NCBI GenBank assembly: GCA_002391225.1
Contig: DGRV01000074.1
Location: 37,556 to 53,026, forward strand
From: Christensenella sp. UBA4379
Lineage (GTDB): Bacteria > Bacillota > Clostridia > Christensenellales > Aristaeellaceae
DNA: 15,471 bases
Direction of reading: 5' to 3'
The notes under the pieces are model-generated. The model was given only the letters and a program-made list of their open reading frames with translations, had not been told where the DNA came from and ran no database searches. The translations under genes were made by a program, and so were the position numbers. Position 1 is the stretch's first letter; each line of letters starts with the position of its first letter. Positions 12,694 to 15,471 of this stretch are shown one piece after another.

Positions 12694-12761
12694 CCCTGTT
12701 TTTGCCTCCTCATGGGGCGGGAGAAAAAGCGCTTCCTCCGCCCGATCCATTCATTGCTTCT

Positions 12762-12790
12762 ATTTTACCAAAAAGCGCCGGGTCTGTAAA
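12762..12790 (-). promoter_or_regulatory. Promoter of the MDH-C-trmL-UDG operon
   Basis: Minus-strand TTTACA (12785-12790) and TAAAAT (12762-12767) are separated by 17 bp. The start of transcription falls near 12750-12755, giving a leader of about 60 nt before the ATG at 12693. It diverges from the msrA promoter. Confidence 0.65.
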
Positions 12791-12846
12791 GATGCCCGAA
12801 AACGACCTGATCGCCTTCGTTTTTGCTTTTCTTTTGCGGGATTGTG

Positions 12847-12855
12847 TGGTATGAT
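12847..12855 (+). promoter_or_regulatory. Extended -10 promoter of msrA
   Basis: TG-G-TATGAT (12847-12855) is an extended -10 box. No good -35 is present, which is tolerated by extended -10 promoters. The leader before the msrA start at 12890 would be about 25-30 nt. Confidence 0.45.
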
Positions 12856-12889
12856 AGGAACAGATTGTGACGGAAGGATGCGTGCGGGA

Positions 12890-13369
12890 ATGAAAAAGAC
12901 GATTTATCTGGCCGGCGGGTGCTTCTGGGGCTGCCAGAAATACTTTGACCGCCTGCCCGGCGTGGTGGAAACCCAGGTCGGCTACGCCAACGGCCATACG
13001 GAAGCACCCACCTACGAGCAGGTCAAACACGAAAACACCGGACACGCTGAAACGGTTCGGGTGGTGTATGACGACGCTGTTCTGCCCCTTCGGGACCTTC
13101 TTTCCGCCTACGGCCGGGTGATCGACCCGACGACGAAGGACCGTCAGGGCGGGGATGTCGGCCATCAGTACCGGACGGGCATCTATTATGAAGAAGAGGC
13201 AGACGGCCAAATCGCCCGGGACTTTTTAAAGGACCTGGGCGCGCAGTATGACCAACCCATCGTGGTGGAGGCGGAAAAGCTCACTCAGTTTTTCCCGGCG
13301 GAGGAATACCACCAGAAATATCTGGAGAAAAATCCCGGCGGCTACTGCCACATCCATTTTGACGACTGA
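12890..13369 (+). CDS. msrA: Peptide-methionine (S)-S-oxide reductase MsrA
   Basis: This reduces the S epimer of methionine sulfoxide in proteins (thioredoxin-dependent), repairing oxidative damage. The catalytic cysteine is Cys11 in AGGCFWGCQKYF. Later signatures are VGYANGHTEAPTYEQV, HTGHAET-like NTGHAETV, DPTTKDRQGGDVGHQYRTGIYY and the GGYCHIHFDD tail, carrying Cys in GYCHI, a usual resolving position. The 159-residue length is a lone MsrA without MsrB. The frame is open far upstream, but homology starts at MKKTIYLAGG (ATG 12890). The in-frame ATG at 12878 directly abuts the GGAAGG ribosome site and so is disfavoured. It is followed 11 bp later by the free-methionine-sulfoxide reductase gene. 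Confidence 0.96.
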   Translation: MKKTIYLAGGCFWGCQKYFDRLPGVVETQVGYANGHTEAPTYEQVKHENTGHAETVRVVYDDAVLPLRDLLSAYGRVIDPTTKDRQGGDVGHQYRTGIYYEEEADGQIARDFLKDLGAQYDQPIVVEAEKLTQFFPAEEYHQKYLEKNPGGYCHIHFDD

Positions 13370-13380
13370 GGTGCCGGGCG

Positions 13381-13869
13381 ATGGAGATACCTTTTCGTTC
13401 GTTTGATACCAAGCGGGAAACCTATTCCTACCTCTCAGAGCAGCTTAAAAAGGTGCTGGAGGATACGCAGGACCAGACGGCGGGCCTGGCCAACGCCGCT
13501 TCGGTATTGTACCTGCTTTTGCCCCGGCTCAACTGGGCGGGCTTTTACCTGATGAAGGACGGCGTCCTGGTCCTGGGCCCCTTTCAGGGCAAGCCCGCCG
13601 TGAGCCAAATCCCCGTGGGCAGCGGCGTCTGCGGAACGGCGGCCCTGCAGAAAACCACCCAGGTTGTGCAGGACGTGCACGCCTGCGAAAACCATATCGC
13701 CTGCGACCTGAATTCCCGCTCCGAAATCGTGGTGCCCCTTGAAAAAAACGGACGCTTTTTCGGCGTCCTGGACATTGACAGCCCCACCGTCTCCCGCTTT
13801 GACGAAGAAGACCAAAGCGGTCTGGAACAGGCCGCGGACATGATTAGCGAGTGGCTGGAAAATAGGTAG
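13381..13869 (+). CDS. GAF-domain free methionine-(R)-sulfoxide reductase, with cysteine change
   Basis: The 162-residue single GAF domain matches fRMsr (E. coli YebR), which reduces free L-methionine-(R)-sulfoxide. Landmarks are NWAGFYL, GPFQGKPA, IPVGSGVCGTAA, QDVHACENHIACD, SEIVVPL and GVLDIDS. Two of three functional cysteines are retained: Cys84 (GVCG, E. coli Cys94) and Cys108 (HIACD, E. coli Cys118, the catalytic one). The third, E. coli Cys84, is Val74 here. An extra Cys102 lies in the loop just before HIACD. ATG at 13381 has GAGGTG 8 nt upstream and follows msrA by 11 bp, a two-gene methionine-repair unit for protein and free substrates. Its TAG stop comes from a heptad repeat. Activity is likely, though the resolving mechanism may differ. 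Confidence 0.9.
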   Translation: MEIPFRSFDTKRETYSYLSEQLKKVLEDTQDQTAGLANAASVLYLLLPRLNWAGFYLMKDGVLVLGPFQGKPAVSQIPVGSGVCGTAALQKTTQVVQDVHACENHIACDLNSRSEIVVPLEKNGRFFGVLDIDSPTVSRFDEEDQSGLEQAADMISEWLENR

Positions 13870-13966
13870 GAGGTAGGAGGGAGAAGGTAGGAGGTATATA
13901 GCTACTGTGAACGGGACATCTCATCGACTATTTACCTCCTCCCTCCTACTTCCTACCTCCTACCTA
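13863..13966. repeat. TAGGAGG-class heptad hairpin between convergent genes
   Basis: Left arm 13863-13896 and right arm 13933-13966 match at 30 of 34 positions, around a 36-nt loop. Both are built from GGAGGTA-class heptads. The left arm contains the TAG stop of the GAF gene (13867-13869); the right arm contains the TAG stop of the GNAT gene (13964-13966, minus strand). It probably ends transcription from both sides, though there is no U-tract. Confidence 0.88.
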
Positions 13967-14434
13967 AAGAATGGTTTCCATTCCGATTTTCTGCGCTTTC
14001 AGTCCGCGTTTCTGGTAGAACTTTAGTGCGCTTTCATTAAAGGCCCAGACGTTGAGGGTGACGTTGTAGCAGCCCTTTTTCCGGGCGAAGGAAAGCACGT
14101 GATCGTAGAGCTGAGTGCCGATATGGCTGCCCCGGGCGCTTTCGTCCACGCACAGGTCGTCGATGTAGAGGGTTAGGATGTCCGTCATCACGTTGTCTTT
14201 GATGTGCCGCTGGAAGATGCAGAAGGCGTAGCCCATCACCGTATCGTTTTCGTCCGTCCAGACGAAGATGGGGCGGGTCTCGTCCTTTAAAAGCTCCTGT
14301 AGCTGCTGGTCCGTATATTTGGTGGCCGGGCCTTTGAACAGGTCGGGCCTGCCGCGGTGATGGACCATGTCCACCTGAGTGAGCAGGGAAAGCAGCCGGG
14401 GAATGTCCCGCTCCTGCGCCGTTCTGATCGCCAT
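13964..14434 (-). CDS. GNAT-family N-acetyltransferase
   Basis: This 156-residue protein transfers an acetyl group from acetyl-CoA to an unknown amine. The GNAT fold is clear. MAIRTAQERDIPRLLSLL is beta1-alpha1. The beta4 strand LTLYIDDLCVDESARG leads into the acetyl-CoA loop RGSHIGTQLYDHVLSFARKKG (Arg101-Gly106). LNVWAFNESALKFYQKRGL is beta5-alpha4. The segment before it, DLFKGPATKYTDQQLQELL, is typical of a common, unassigned Clostridia acetyltransferase group. ATG at 14434 with GGGAGGG 6 nt upstream; a near-consensus promoter precedes it. The gene is convergent with the methionine-repair pair and divergent from the lipoprotein-like gene. Confidence 0.9.
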   Translation of the reverse strand: MAIRTAQERDIPRLLSLLTQVDMVHHRGRPDLFKGPATKYTDQQLQELLKDETRPIFVWTDENDTVMGYAFCIFQRHIKDNVMTDILTLYIDDLCVDESARGSHIGTQLYDHVLSFARKKGCYNVTLNVWAFNESALKFYQKRGLKAQKIGMETIL

Positions 14435-14461
14435 GTTTTTCCCTCCCGGATGTTTTTGACT

Positions 14462-14490
14462 ATCTTACTTGCCCATCCCTTCCTTGTCAA
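14462..14490 (-). promoter_or_regulatory. Promoter of the GNAT gene
   Basis: Minus-strand TTGACA (14485-14490) and TAAGAT (14462-14467) have a 17-bp spacer. The -35 is perfect and the -10 has one deviation. It lies about 28 bp upstream of the start codon. Confidence 0.82.
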
Positions 14491-14557
14491 CCGCGTGAAG
14501 CCCTGGATACAGGAAAAATACCGGACGCCCATCCCATGCCCCGGAGGATTCTCTGAA

Positions 14558-15471
14558 ATGAAACGTTTTCTTGCTTTGCTCCTGACGGCCGTCCTTCTGT
14601 GCGCCTGCGCTCTGCCGGCGGCGGGGGAGGGCAGCTGGGTTTCCGTTCTGCAGGCGGCCGCCGATCTGATGACCGCCACCTCCAACGTCATGCTGCATGT
14701 CCGCGCCGACCTGACCTACAACCGGCAGCGGTTCAAGAACGTGAACCTTTCCTATGTGCAGGACGGCAAAAATTCCCTGCTGGACCTGAGGCTCCGGAGC
14801 CTCAGGACGGACGATACGGTCTATGAGAGCGGCTATACGGTGCATTGCATGGACGGCGTCCTTCACGTGGTCCCGGACCTGAGGGACCCTTCCAGGGTCG
14901 AAGTCCGCGAGGGTTTTACGAACGCCGATACCATCCTGCGGCTGACCCCCAGCCAGGAAAGCTATCTGAACACGGCCCTGCAGCTGGCGGGCGTGATGGA
15001 TTCGCTGATGTCCCGCAGCGTCCAGACCGTCCGTACGGAAACGGGGGAGACGGTCTCCCTGCGCTTCCAGCAGGACGCTTCCATCGGCCTATTGGACTCG
15101 CTGACGCTGAGCCTGGTCCGCGAGGGGGCGGAGCGCTACCTGGACTTTACGGACATCCCAGAGGCGGTCGGCGTCAACACGGTGTACACGCCCTATGATT
15201 ATACCGACCTGTCCGTCGAATACTGGGACTGGGACGAGGCCTACAACCGCGAATACGAGGCCCTGTACGGCGAAAAGCCCCAGGACGGCCCCAAGGACGA
15301 CCAGATGGTGCTGCAGAGCCTGGCCATGGACGCCTCGGAAAAATCCTCCCTCTGGACCACCGGCATGGTGCGCATCCTCCAGGACGGGCGGACGGAGTAT
15401 TATCCGACCTATGACGATTATCTCCGGCAGACGGGCGGCCAGTACATCCTCTACGAGGACGAGCAGGAGGC
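14558..15471 (+). CDS. Secreted lipoprotein-like protein, 3' end outside window (partial)
   Basis: An open frame of 304 codons runs to the window edge without a stop. The start ATG at 14558 has GGAGG (14543-14547) 10 nt upstream. The N-terminus is a signal peptide: MKRFLALLLTAVLLCAC, with a possible lipobox LCAC (Cys17), so a lipid-anchored or secreted protein. After a short Ala/Pro/Gly region comes a beta-rich body with repeated Tyr/Asp segments (SYVQDGKNSLLDLRLRSL, VNTVYTPYDYTDLSVEYW, NREYEALYGEKPQDG). I recognise no domain. It might resemble the LolA/LppX-type lipoprotein folds often seen in Clostridia secreted proteins, but that is not supported by any motif. It is divergent from the GNAT gene, and no strong plus-strand promoter was found. 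Confidence 0.78.
   Translation, partial: MKRFLALLLTAVLLCACALPAAGEGSWVSVLQAAADLMTATSNVMLHVRADLTYNRQRFKNVNLSYVQDGKNSLLDLRLRSLRTDDTVYESGYTVHCMDGVLHVVPDLRDPSRVEVREGFTNADTILRLTPSQESYLNTALQLAGVMDSLMSRSVQTVRTETGETVSLRFQQDASIGLLDSLTLSLVREGAERYLDFTDIPEAVGVNTVYTPYDYTDLSVEYWDWDEAYNREYEALYGEKPQDGPKDDQMVLQSLAMDASEKSSLWTTGMVRILQDGRTEYYPTYDDYLRQTGGQYILYEDEQE

Noticed and set aside
12338..12889. Long N-terminal extension of msrA
   Set aside because: The upstream part is antisense to the MDH-C-like gene and non-homologous to MsrA, which starts at MKKTIYLAGG.

Overview
This is a GC-rich (about 60%) stretch of chromosome that reads as Bacillota, class Clostridia, probably a gut lineage. The signs are an ispD-ispF fusion, a DUF4364 protein, a FloA/NfeD pair, a TrmL-type methyltransferase, AGGAGG ribosome binding sites before most genes, and heptad-based intergenic repeats. 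No genus can be assigned from the sequence alone. Seventeen complete genes and one partial gene are supported. Most lie on the minus strand; only msrA, the GAF gene and the gene cut by the right edge are on the plus strand. There are no tRNA, rRNA, CRISPR or transposase genes.

Left edge (1-1152): two paralogous minus-strand genes encode proteins with a textbook double-glycine leader of 24-25 residues. Each is followed by a conserved, unusually large core of about 90-100 residues. I do not recognise the core family. No maturation enzyme or transporter is visible, but the window starts right after the second gene. Next come pfkA (with a UUCG-capped terminator) and a HerA/DUF853 ATPase. The HerA start is preceded by about 290 bp of repeats: a GGGATTA-type heptad run with G-quadruplex potential, then two tandem 120-bp units.

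Middle (4392-7842): the fused isoprenoid enzyme IspDF is translationally coupled to a DUF4364 winged-helix-like protein. Then comes a self-contained unit: a perfect sigma-A promoter with a palindromic operator, a Phd/YefM antitoxin, a VapC-like PIN toxin, a microbial-type poly(ADP-ribose) glycohydrolase, and a strong terminator.

Membrane operon (7803-9925): an NfeD-like protein, the flotillin FloA and a small TTG-started membrane-anchored protein, ending in a hairpin terminator.

RNA/DNA-care operon (10106-12790): a good promoter drives, in order, a stand-alone and apparently catalytically dead mannitol-dehydrogenase C-terminal domain, TrmL, a small membrane protein, a [4Fe-4S] family-4 uracil-DNA glycosylase, and a second UDG-fold protein without cluster cysteines. 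The first four are overlapped or nearly abutting. The operon ends at another heptad-repeat hairpin.

Right end (12847-15471): msrA and a GAF-type free-methionine-sulfoxide reductase form a methionine-repair pair that converges on a GNAT acetyltransferase. Between them sits a 104-bp heptad hairpin that supplies the stop codons of both convergent genes. A secreted lipoprotein-like gene, truncated by the window end, begins at 14558.

The two most unusual items are the large-core double-glycine pair, and the three heptad-repeat classes that share a 7-bp period, form hairpins and donate stop codons.
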